From Candidatus Aminicenantota bacterium (lineage in GTDB: Bacteria; Acidobacteriota; Aminicenantia; Aminicenantales; Saccharicenantaceae), in assembly GCA_014360015.1 (NCBI GenBank), contig JACIYJ010000001.1, forward strand, positions 372,001 to 436,000: 64,000 nt of DNA, in the 5' to 3' direction. This document shows, one piece after another, positions 31,114-38,066 of the stretch (position 1 is its first letter; every line of letters begins with the position of its first letter). The notes under the pieces were generated by a model. It saw only the letters and a list, made by a program, of their open reading frames with translations. It searched no databases and was not told the DNA's origin. Made by a program: the position numbers and the translations under genes.

Positions 31114-31286
31114 TTTGACTAACTCTAAATTCTGCTGAATATCTTCCGCCTTAATGTGGTGATTGAGACGATTGTGAACTTAGAGCATCCCGCCGTCAAT
31201 TATTGCTTTATTTTTTCCGTCTAATAAATTATTATAGCAGAAAGGGTTTAATTCTGGCCGCGGGAGAAGTCCAGTGATTAGAATTA

Positions 31287-31658
31287 TTAAGGTTGATAAT
31301 CCTTGGAAATTTTTATCGTGCCCTTGAATTTAGCTCCGCTCTGGACCGAAATCTTGCAGGCCACAAGGTCGCCAGTGAACCGGCCGGTTTCGCCGATGAC
31401 CACTCTCTCGGCCTTTATCTGGCCGTCCAGTTCTCCGTGCAGAAACAGGTTTTTTGCTTTGATTTCAGCCTTGACCCTGGCTGTTTTTTGAATGACCAGA
31501 TCATGAAGGGCTAAGTTTATTTTGCCTGTGAAGTTTCCTTGGAGTTCCAGGTCTTCATGTCCAGTGATGGTGCCATCTAAGGTTAGATGTTGGCCAAGGC
31601 GGCTCGAAGTCCTGGGGGTTGTGGTTTCTGGTGTTAATTTCTTTTCTTCCGGGCTCAT
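31287..31658 (-). CDS. Bactofilin family protein
   Basis: A 123-residue bactofilin (DUF583), a nucleotide-independent beta-helical cytoskeletal polymer. The core shows the short repeated turns DGTITGHEDLELQGNFTGK, ILVQ-like VIQKTARVKAEIKAKNLF, HGELDGQIKAERVVIGETGR, then a short basic tail. Bactofilins shape cells or anchor proteins at the membrane. A good promoter precedes the gene, with a GGAGAG ribosome site. Confidence 0.88.
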   Translation of the reverse strand: MSPEEKKLTPETTTPRTSSRLGQHLTLDGTITGHEDLELQGNFTGKINLALHDLVIQKTARVKAEIKAKNLFLHGELDGQIKAERVVIGETGRFTGDLVACKISVQSGAKFKGTIKISKDYQP

Positions 31659-31683
31659 TTCTTTCTACTCTCCAGTCCATTCA

Positions 31684-31711
31684 ATTATATTTTATTCTTG
31701 CGTCCAGTCAA
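31684..31711 (-). promoter_or_regulatory. Promoter of bactofilin gene
   Basis: On the minus strand TTGACT (31706-31711) and a perfect TATAAT (31684-31689) are separated by 16 bases, about 25 bases before the start codon. Confidence 0.65.
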
Positions 31712-31791
31712 CAGAAATTCATTGCAAAAAATCTATTCAAAAAAATTGCAAAATAGTAATGGGTTTCCAATTTTTGCCAAGGATTCTTGTG

Positions 31792-31819
31792 TTGACAAGG
31801 TTTAGTGATTTGATAAAAT
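31792..31819 (+). promoter_or_regulatory. Promoter of tRNA-Gly
   Basis: TTGACA (31792-31797) and TAAAAT (31814-31819) are 16 bases apart, and the -10 ends 57 bases before the tRNA. Confidence 0.65.
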
Positions 31820-31876
31820 TTTAGCGATTGGTGGTTCATCAATCTACAGAAAGAGTTTGAAGCTCTCTACGAGCGA

Positions 31877-31948
31877 GCGGGCATAACTCAACGGTAGAGT
31901 GCGAGCTTCCCAAGCTCGGAGTTGCGGGTTCGAATCCCGTTGCCCGCT
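31877..31948 (+). tRNA. tRNA-Gly (anticodon CCC)
   Basis: A complete cloverleaf: acceptor GCGGGCA/TGCCCGC, D stem ACTC/GAGT, anticodon stem CGAGC/GCTCG around the loop TTCCCAA (anticodon CCC), and T arm GCGGG/CCCGT with loop TTCGAAT. CCA is not encoded; the sequence runs into TCTTTTTT, which may end transcription. Confidence 0.95.
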
Positions 31949-31983
31949 CTTTTTTATTTACAGGCGTGCTGAAGGTGGAGAAA

Positions 31984-32790
31984 ATGGGTGAATGGTTCAT
32001 TTTGTTCAACAGGGACCCGCTGCCGGGCTCTTGGAATATGGCTGTGGATGAATATCTTTTCCGGCTGGCTCAGAACAGCTCGAATACCTACTTTCGATTC
32101 TACACCTGGCTCAGACCAACGGCTTCTCTTGGCTGCAGTCAGGATGTCAGCCGGGTGGTTAATCTGGAAGAATGCCAGAAAAGGGGAGTGGATGTGGTCA
32201 GACGAATGACCGGCGGCAAAATGGTGCTCCACCATCTGGAAGTAACTTATTCTGTGGCTTCTTCCCGGACTGATATTTTTACCGCTACCCTCGAAGGCTC
32301 GTATCGTCTGATTTCCCAAGCCTTAGTTAAGGGTCTGGAGTTAATGGGGTTAAAACCCACCTTAGCTTCGACTACGGTTTCAGCCTATGCCCGCAGCAAT
32401 CTGCCCTGTTTTGCTTATCCGGCCAGGAATGAAGTGGAAATCAACGGTAAAAAAATAATCGGTAGCGCTCAGAAGAGAACCGGGAGTGCCTTCATCCAGC
32501 ACGGCTCGATTCCTCTGGTTAAAGAAATTGAGCTTCTTTCAGCCATTTCCTTTGGCTTGGATCCCTCCAGGCAGGGAAGCATGACTTCTTTATCCGATGA
32601 GCTTGGCTGGGAAATCGGTTACGAGGAGGCAGCAGAGTATTTCCGGCAAGGTTTTGAGCAATACTTTGGTCTTGAGCTTAGGCCGCTCGAGCTAAAGCCT
32701 GAAGAACTGGAGCTGATTAAAAGAATAGAAACCAGCAAATATGCCAGCCCCCGCTGGACCTTGGAAAAGCTCGAGCCGGCAGAAGTTTGA
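31984..32790 (+). CDS. lipM: Octanoyltransferase/lipoate-protein ligase family protein (LipM-like)
   Basis: A 268-residue member of the lipoate ligase fold. It carries RRMTGGKMVLHHLEVTYSV near residues 73-91, the candidate acyl-accepting Cys142 in SNLPCFAYPARNEVEING and the Lys segment NGKKIIGSAQKR. A Cys at this site marks LipM-type octanoyl-ACP:GcvH transferases instead of ATP-using LplA. It would load octanoyl groups for lipoyl synthesis. A GTG at 31966 opens the frame earlier; the ATG at 31984 with an AGG-rich stretch upstream is preferred. It lies 35 bases past tRNA-Gly. Confidence 0.82.
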   Translation: MGEWFILFNRDPLPGSWNMAVDEYLFRLAQNSSNTYFRFYTWLRPTASLGCSQDVSRVVNLEECQKRGVDVVRRMTGGKMVLHHLEVTYSVASSRTDIFTATLEGSYRLISQALVKGLELMGLKPTLASTTVSAYARSNLPCFAYPARNEVEINGKKIIGSAQKRTGSAFIQHGSIPLVKEIELLSAISFGLDPSRQGSMTSLSDELGWEIGYEEAAEYFRQGFEQYFGLELRPLELKPEELELIKRIETSKYASPRWTLEKLEPAEV

Positions 32791-32855
32791 TTTTTTGACG
32801 TCAGGGTGTTAACATAAAACCAACCGGAATTGAAATTGGAAGGAAGGAGCCGGCT

Positions 32856-33755
32856 ATGAACGAGGTAGAAGAATTGATGAAAATTGAAGTTAAAAGTCTG
32901 CCCCCTCTTCAGCCGATGCTCTATGATGATCTTCATCAGAATGTCCTCAAGAACCTGCATTTAGAGCTGGGCAGCGGACCGGTTCTCTACATGATTTCAC
33001 CATCCTTTTCAGTGTTGAACACTCTGCCCAGCGAGGCAGTGATTGAGTTTCTGAACAAAAAAGAGAACCTACTGAACTATTTAAAAGAATATGTTATCCA
33101 GAACCTGGCCATTTACACCGTCATCTTAGAGATGAGCAGCTATTTCATCGAGCAGAACAATTACCTGGTTCTGGCCAGGTTCAGGGAAAAGGGCAGCGAT
33201 GGCCGGAAGTTTGAGATTAAGTTTTACACTCACGAACCTAAGGAGCTTCTTTCCAATTACAACGATAAAATCTACATCGGCCGGGATTTCATCGACCTCT
33301 ACAACTTCAAACGCAAATACTGGGGTGTAAAGGACTTTATCATCTCCATCAAAGAACAGTACGACCGCTTGCTGGACAAGGCTGAAGCCCGAATTAAGAA
33401 TCCGATGGAGTATAAATCGTTCTTCCAGGAAATCAAGGAATCTATCAATGAAACATACACAGAGAGCCTGCTGATTCTCCAGTCACTGCCACCTTATCCA
33501 GAACTGGATAAAATGTCCGGCAAGGAATTGATCGAAATCAACAGCCAGTTCCGGGAAATTACTCACTTTTTAGTTGAGCTCAGGGATGAGGTGGATGAGT
33601 TTGAGAATCTTTTAAGGTACAAAAAAGAAGCCGATTTTGTCCGCTATGTGACCAAGTTCAAGAAGGACCTGACCAACCTGATTTCCTATCTCAACATCAA
33701 AATTAACGGAGTACTTGGCTACCGGATTACCAACTATAAATTCAAACATTCCTGA
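32856..33755 (+). CDS. Protein of unknown function, 299 residues
   Basis: I do not recognise this family. There is no signal peptide or membrane helix, so the protein is probably cytosolic. The first half is mixed alpha/beta (SGPVLYMISPSFSVLNTLPS, KFEIKFYTHEPKELL). The second half, from about residue 160, is largely helical and charged with possible coiled-coil segments (ELRDEVDEFENLLRYKKEAD). The ATG has AGGAAGGAG upstream. It lies 65 bases after the lipM-like gene on the same strand and may be in one transcript with it. Confidence 0.8.
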   Translation: MNEVEELMKIEVKSLPPLQPMLYDDLHQNVLKNLHLELGSGPVLYMISPSFSVLNTLPSEAVIEFLNKKENLLNYLKEYVIQNLAIYTVILEMSSYFIEQNNYLVLARFREKGSDGRKFEIKFYTHEPKELLSNYNDKIYIGRDFIDLYNFKRKYWGVKDFIISIKEQYDRLLDKAEARIKNPMEYKSFFQEIKESINETYTESLLILQSLPPYPELDKMSGKELIEINSQFREITHFLVELRDEVDEFENLLRYKKEADFVRYVTKFKKDLTNLISYLNIKINGVLGYRITNYKFKHS

Positions 33756-33776
33756 TGGCTTTAGATAAGGAAAAGC

Positions 33777-35072
33777 CTATCCTTTTTTTAGAATTCGGAT
33801 GTCGCCGTAAGTAGTAGTCAGCTTTATTTCAGGCCGGTCTAGAGCTTTAGTGAAGGCTCTGACTATAGCTGTACCGTTGTTCAGGTTTTCTTCGGGTGAG
33901 AAGTCAAGCTGCCAGGAAATACTTCCGCCTTTGGTTTTAGCTTCAAAGCGAGCGGTTTCGTTTTCTGGCCAGTAGAATTTCAGGTCGCCATACTCATCTT
34001 TAATAGTCATCGGATAGTTCAGATTAACTGGATTGAGAGAAGCATCACCATGAGTGAGGATCAGCTGGAGCTCGCCGGTGAAGTTATCGAGCCTGACGTT
34101 TTCGTATGAAGTCTCGATGTTGATTTTTTGAGCTTTGACTGAATCCAGGCTTACTTCTGTACTTTTCCCCCTGATAGTGATATTGCCTTCGATTCTGGCC
34201 AGTCTGACCTGTTCATAGCTCGTCTCGATGTTCAGATCACCGTGCAGGGTGTCGATTTCGATAGGAGAATGATGTCCTTTGATGGTGGCAGGCCCGGATT
34301 CAGTTAGAGAAATGAGCTTGTAAGTTCCGGAGATCTCAGATGGTCCGGCTAATTTGACTGCTTTAATTCTGGTATGTCTTGAGGTCAGGTTCAAGGAACT
34401 TCGCAGGTCAAAAAGTTCAACATCCTCGTGGGAACAGTCGAGCCTGACCGGTCCACCAATGCGGCTCAGTAGCAGAGAAGAATGCTTGGTTTCCACATAG
34501 CATTCGCCGCCAATATCCATCAACGACAGATTCTCGAACGAATTGATCGCTCTGACTCTGTCTTGGATTTCAAAAACATCAACCCGGCCGTGCTGGTTGT
34601 TGACTTCAGCTTCTTTTAACTTGGAAATTCTCACTAACCCGAAAGAATTAGTTACCTTGACCGCCACATTCAGTGGAACGGAGAGTCTGAAACTTGTGGT
34701 AAAATTCTTTTTCTTGAAAGAGTCGCGGTTGGTTGAGAGAACTATTCGGTTGTCATCTCTGGTAGTCAGCAGTTTGATTTCATCGGCCACTTTCTTGGCT
34801 GTTTCTTCATTTTTTCGCCAGACTTTTTTCACCAAAGTCAGGGTTATATCCTGGCGGTTGCTACCCTCTATTTCCACCTGTCCATGGCTGTTGATGATTT
34901 CGATGATGGCTGCCGGCTCTAAGGTCAGGTTTTCCTCAAAAGTGTACGAATTTCCTCTGAACAGAAAGTCACTGTCGAAGTCGTCAATCAACACCCGGAA
35001 ATCCTGGAGATAGTGGAAGCCCACTCCCACCAGGACGATTAAAATCAGGAGAACAACTTCCTTAGGTTTCAT
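33777..35072 (-). CDS. DUF4097-family beta-repeat protein, membrane anchored
   Basis: A 431-residue protein with an N-terminal hydrophobic anchor (VVLLILIVLVGVGFHYL) and a long region of repeated short beta strands, such as VEIEGSNRQDITLTLVKK and KINIETSYENVRLDNFTG. This matches the DUF4097/adhesin-like right-handed beta-helix family, frequently linked with LiaF-like and ECF modules. Its start overlaps the preceding gene by 11 bases. It is the last of five genes in the ECF operon and probably faces the periplasm. Molecular role is unknown; an envelope-stress output or sensor is plausible. Confidence 0.82.
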   Translation of the reverse strand: MKPKEVVLLILIVLVGVGFHYLQDFRVLIDDFDSDFLFRGNSYTFEENLTLEPAAIIEIINSHGQVEIEGSNRQDITLTLVKKVWRKNEETAKKVADEIKLLTTRDDNRIVLSTNRDSFKKKNFTTSFRLSVPLNVAVKVTNSFGLVRISKLKEAEVNNQHGRVDVFEIQDRVRAINSFENLSLMDIGGECYVETKHSSLLLSRIGGPVRLDCSHEDVELFDLRSSLNLTSRHTRIKAVKLAGPSEISGTYKLISLTESGPATIKGHHSPIEIDTLHGDLNIETSYEQVRLARIEGNITIRGKSTEVSLDSVKAQKINIETSYENVRLDNFTGELQLILTHGDASLNPVNLNYPMTIKDEYGDLKFYWPENETARFEAKTKGGSISWQLDFSPEENLNNGTAIVRAFTKALDRPEIKLTTTYGDIRILKKG

Positions 35073-35292
35073 CTTTTTTATCCCCTGGAGCTATGTCCAT
35101 AGGTTTTTCGGTCTGGGTTTTGGCCTTAATTCCGTAATAAAGCTTGGAAGCTCCCCAGAAAATCAGAATCAGCGGCCAGAGCTTGAAAAGAATTTCCCAG
35201 GCGTCGATACCAGCATTTTCCAAAAGAAAAATTCCACCCAGAACTATAAGGATTATTCCCCAGATCAGGTTATCTCTGTGTTTTTTAGACAT
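35062..35292 (-). CDS. Small LiaF/DUF5668-type membrane protein
   Basis: A 76-residue protein with two hydrophobic helices, IWGIILIVLGGIFLLENAG and ILFKLWPLILIFWGASKLYY. This paired pattern is the DUF5668 (LiaF N-terminal transmembrane) unit. The tail is polar and acidic. AAGGAGG precedes the ATG. It lies between a larger protein with the same unit and the DUF4097 protein, in an ECF sigma operon, which suggests envelope-stress signalling. Confidence 0.82.
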   Translation of the reverse strand: MSKKHRDNLIWGIILIVLGGIFLLENAGIDAWEILFKLWPLILIFWGASKLYYGIKAKTQTEKPMDIAPGDKKDET

Positions 35293-35302
35293 TGGTTCCT
35301 CC

Positions 35303-35788
35303 TTAAGATTTTTTGCCTGAATAATGATCGATGATCAGCTTCAGGCCAAGTCCGATCAGAGCTAACGGCCAGAAGCGGATGAAGGAGTCATAGTTTATGA
35401 CGTCGAAGTTGGCCAGCAGGAACAAACCACCAAGAAGGATAAGAATGATTCCCCAGGAAATCGAACCTGATGGCTTTGATATTTCCACTTCGGCTTCCAG
35501 CGAGAGCTTGGTTTCTGAACCTGTTTCTGCCTGGGCTGAGAGTCTTTTAGCCTCGTGAACTGCATCGAAAATCTGGAAAAAGTAAAAACCGGCCAGAAGT
35601 ATGCCCACAAAAGGCTGTCCACCATGACCCTGGATGGAAACCAGACCGGCGAAGATGATGATCAGCAGGATTCCTTTAAGATAATTACCGTTGTAAAGAG
35701 CTCCGGTTCCAGGAAAGATGGCCGAGAATATCCCAGCCAGAACCGGCGACTTAGACGGTTTTCTTTCAATGTTAATCTTTTCTTCCAC
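35303..35788 (-). CDS. Membrane protein with DUF5668-type C-terminal unit
   Basis: A 161-residue inner-membrane protein. The N-terminal half has two or three helices (VLAGIFSAIFPGTGALYNGN, a TM2-like start, and GILLIIIFAGLVSI). After a charged linker the C-terminal half, WGIILILLGGLFLLANFDV and FIRFWPLALIGLGLKLII, repeats the unit of the small protein next to it. The frame extends to a GTG at 35812 overlapping the anti-sigma stop, but a GTG at 35788 has GGAGG six bases upstream and is preferred. Confidence 0.78.
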   Translation of the reverse strand: MEEKINIERKPSKSPVLAGIFSAIFPGTGALYNGNYLKGILLIIIFAGLVSIQGHGGQPFVGILLAGFYFFQIFDAVHEAKRLSAQAETGSETKLSLEAEVEISKPSGSISWGIILILLGGLFLLANFDVINYDSFIRFWPLALIGLGLKLIIDHYSGKKS

Positions 35789-35808
35789 GTTAAACCTCCA
35801 TATTGAAT

Positions 35809-36324
35809 TCACTCAGATCTATAGATATTTTTAGCCTCCAGAGAGGCGATGAAATTTTCCCTGTAACCATTGACTTTGTCCGTCAGAATTCCAGCTTTGA
35901 CCAGAAGCTTTTGAGCCTGGCTGTAACCACGGTGAATTTCCAGGGAAGCCGATTTTCTTAAGCTCTTGCCCATAGAAGTAAAGAAAATGATTGAAAGAGC
36001 CATCAGGATGACGGTGACTGAAGTCAAAACAGGCTGAAAAGCCGGGCTCAGCCAGAATTTCCAGCTGAAAAATCTCTTTCTGCCTCGGGCTTTTGTCTTA
36101 GCTCCAACTTTTTCCGGGATGAGATAAAGACTGTTGATCAGCTCGGGCGCTGGTTCAACTTCGGGCAGGTTCTTCAAAGATCGATCCAGGTTTTTTATTA
36201 CTTCAAACAAGGAACCACAGTCCGGGCACTGAGCTAAATGAGCCTGAACCCTCGTGGCTTCTTCAGGCTTTAGTTCAGCCTCCAGAAAAGCTGAGAAAAG
36301 CTGGCGAGCTTTATTGCAGTTCAT
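35809..36324 (-). CDS. Putative anti-sigma factor with zinc-finger (zf-HC2) domain
   Basis: A 171-residue membrane protein. The N-terminus has the ZAS/zf-HC2 pattern: Cys in MNCNKARQLF, then HLAQCPDC (H-x3-C-x2-C), which holds zinc and binds ECF sigma factors. A single membrane helix (VLTSVTVILMALSIIFF) at about residues 100-116 leaves a periplasmic tail of some 55 residues as a possible sensor. The start overlaps the sigma gene stop by four bases. It most likely sequesters the neighbouring sigma factor at the membrane. Confidence 0.87.
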   Translation of the reverse strand: MNCNKARQLFSAFLEAELKPEEATRVQAHLAQCPDCGSLFEVIKNLDRSLKNLPEVEPAPELINSLYLIPEKVGAKTKARGRKRFFSWKFWLSPAFQPVLTSVTVILMALSIIFFTSMGKSLRKSASLEIHRGYSQAQKLLVKAGILTDKVNGYRENFIASLEAKNIYRSE

Positions 36325-36884
36325 AATTTACCTCCTGTTTTTTCCAGGATAGCCTGTGCCACCTGCAATCTACCCCGGTTAACCCGGCTTTTGACTGTGC
36401 CCAGAGGCAGCTTTAGCTTGGCCGCAATTTCATCGTAACTAAAGCCTTCAATCTCCCTGAGCACCAGAACAGTTCGCAATTCAGGCGAGAGCTGTTGCAG
36501 GGCTGCTCTGACCAGTTCGGCCTTTTCTCGGTTCAGGTATCGGTTTTCAGGGCTATCAGCTTCCGCAGCCGAAATGGTCAAGTCTTCAAAATCTGACCTT
36601 TGAGATTTCTCCAGCTTCGTCCTCCTGAATTCGTCAATCAAGTGGTTTCGAGCTAAGGTTAAGAACCAGGCGGTGAAGTCGAGGTTAAAATCGTATTTGG
36701 GCAGGGAATGGTACAGTTTGAGGAAAATATCCTGGGTAAGGTCTTCAGCTTCCTGATAGCTTCCGGCGAACTGATAAGCCAGGTTGAAGATTTTCTTCGA
36801 ATAAAGGTCAACCAGCATTTTCCAGGCTCCTGTGTCTCCTTTGAGGCAATTTTGAATTATCTCTTTCACTTCCACGCACGTCAT
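36321..36884 (-). CDS. ECF RNA polymerase sigma factor, probably autoregulated
   Basis: A 187-residue ECF sigma factor. Region 2 shows AYQFAGSYQEAEDLTQDIFLKLYHSLPKYDF, the -10-binding core; region 4 shows LRTVLVLREIEGFSYDEIAAKLKLPLGTVKSRVNRGR, the -35-binding helix-turn-helix. Directly upstream on the same strand is an ECF-type promoter (GGAAC, 17 bases, CGTCTA), so it very likely directs its own operon. The -10 ends five bases before ATG and there is no Shine-Dalgarno, suggesting leaderless expression. It is divergent from a second ECF sigma gene. Confidence 0.92.
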   Translation of the reverse strand: MTCVEVKEIIQNCLKGDTGAWKMLVDLYSKKIFNLAYQFAGSYQEAEDLTQDIFLKLYHSLPKYDFNLDFTAWFLTLARNHLIDEFRRTKLEKSQRSDFEDLTISAAEADSPENRYLNREKAELVRAALQQLSPELRTVLVLREIEGFSYDEIAAKLKLPLGTVKSRVNRGRLQVAQAILEKTGGKL

Positions 36885-36889
36885 CCTGA

Positions 36890-36917
36890 TAGACGAAAAT
36901 TGCTCCGAAAAAGTTCC
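36890..36917 (-). promoter_or_regulatory. ECF-type promoter of the sigma/anti-sigma/DUF4097 operon
   Basis: On the minus strand GGAACTTT begins at 36917 and CGTCTA occupies 36895-36890, with 17 bases between GGAAC and CGTCTA. This matches the well-known GGAAC...GTCTA pattern of autoregulated ECF sigma factors and does not resemble sigma-70. Confidence 0.8.
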
Positions 36918-36972
36918 TTTGAGCCCCGGAAAGTTAAATAAGGCGGAATCAACCGGTTGACCTGAGCTGGCT

Positions 36973-37002
36973 TTGAAATTCTCGGGGTTAGCTATATTAT
37001 AA
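36973..37002 (+). promoter_or_regulatory. Putative promoter of second ECF sigma gene
   Basis: TTGAAA (36973-36978) and TATTAT/TTATAA (36995-37002) at 16-18 base spacing lie about 45 bases before the plus-strand ECF sigma start. This promoter is of sigma-70 type, unlike that of the divergent sigma gene. Confidence 0.5.
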
Positions 37003-37045
37003 AGAAGTTCCTTAAAGATGCAACTTTTTTCATAGAGAGTGGTTT

Positions 37046-37714
37046 ATGAATACGAGGATGGATGAGCAGGAACTCATGGAGAGAGTGAAAAAAGGCGATG
37101 AAGAGGCCTTTTCTCAGCTTATGACCATGTACAAAGACCGGGTGGTCAATTTTCTCTATCAGGTAACAGGAGATTACCAGGTGGCGGTTGACCTCTCACA
37201 GGAGACTTTTTTGAGGGTTTATTTCAAAGCCAGAAAGTATCGGCCGATTGCCCCACTTTCGTCCTGGATTTTTTCGATAGCGGCCAACTTAGCCCGGACC
37301 GAGAAAAAGCGAATAATCCGGCGGTCAGCCATCTCTCTGGACGAAATAACCAATGACTATTCTTCAGGCAGCTATTCTCTTGACCACAACGACCCGGGAC
37401 TGCTGAGGAATGTAAAAATGGCTTTGAAGCGTCTCCATCCCAGGTACAGGATTCCGGTGATTCTGAAGGATGTGGAAGGTTTTTCCCAGGAAGAAATAGC
37501 CAGCATGCTGAAACTGCCGGTAGGTACAGTCAAGGCCAGAATAAGCCGCGGCCGGGAATATCTCAGGAGATGGCTGGAAGAAGGCCGGGAAATCAGGAAC
37601 AGGAAAGATGGCCAAGAAGATGAAAATGAACTGGAAGCCAATGAGACAGAAGATTTGAATATATCAGGAGAAAAATACACGGAGAAAATAAAATGGAAGA
37701 ACAAAAATATGTGA
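37046..37714 (+). CDS. ECF RNA polymerase sigma factor
   Basis: A 222-residue ECF sigma factor with region 2 (VTGDYQVAVDLSQETFLRVYFKARKYR) and region 4 (HPRYRIPVILKDVEGFSQEEIASMLKLPVGTVKARISRGR). The C-terminus carries an extra acidic tail of about 40 residues (DGQEDENELEANETED). It overlaps the next gene by 22 bases, and that gene encodes a single-pass membrane protein, likely its anti-sigma. The start could also be the ATG at 37058. I cannot say which promoters it uses. Confidence 0.9.
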   Translation: MNTRMDEQELMERVKKGDEEAFSQLMTMYKDRVVNFLYQVTGDYQVAVDLSQETFLRVYFKARKYRPIAPLSSWIFSIAANLARTEKKRIIRRSAISLDEITNDYSSGSYSLDHNDPGLLRNVKMALKRLHPRYRIPVILKDVEGFSQEEIASMLKLPVGTVKARISRGREYLRRWLEEGREIRNRKDGQEDENELEANETEDLNISGEKYTEKIKWKNKNM

Positions 37715-38055
37715 GCCAACTGCCACGGGTGAGTGCTCCTCCTGGCTTTGAACAGATGGTTCTGGCCAGACTAAGGGAGGAAAAATCACGACGAGTCAGA
37801 CTGAAAAGGCTGGAGTGGAGCCTGGCTGGCGCTGTAGCTTTGTTCCTGATAGCCATACTGGTTCTTACTTCTGGTCTTAAAAAACCTGAATATTCAGTGG
37901 CCGGAATCGAAAAAAACTATGGACAGGAAAAGGTTATTCCCGTGGTGGAGCCTATAGATTTAAGAAAAGAGATGATGAAAGCAACGGATGAGCCTCAGAC
38001 AGTGTTTATTCTGGAGCAGGTTTCTGATGGCCTGATTCAACAGGTCAGGTATTGA
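37693..38055 (+). CDS. Probable single-pass anti-sigma-like protein
   Basis: A 120-residue protein with a cytosolic N-terminus (YVSQLPRVSAPPGFEQMVLARLREE), one membrane helix (WSLAGAVALFLIAILVLTSG) and a periplasmic tail of about 60 residues. The PPGFE-x2-V-x-A-R-L-x-EE layout is common in proteins directly after ECF sigma genes. No zinc-binding CxxC is present. The start lies inside the sigma gene with a GGAGAAAA site. Anti-sigma function is inferred from position. Confidence 0.7.
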   Translation: MEEQKYVSQLPRVSAPPGFEQMVLARLREEKSRRVRLKRLEWSLAGAVALFLIAILVLTSGLKKPEYSVAGIEKNYGQEKVIPVVEPIDLRKEMMKATDEPQTVFILEQVSDGLIQQVRY

Positions 38056-38066
38056 GGAGGTTAAAA

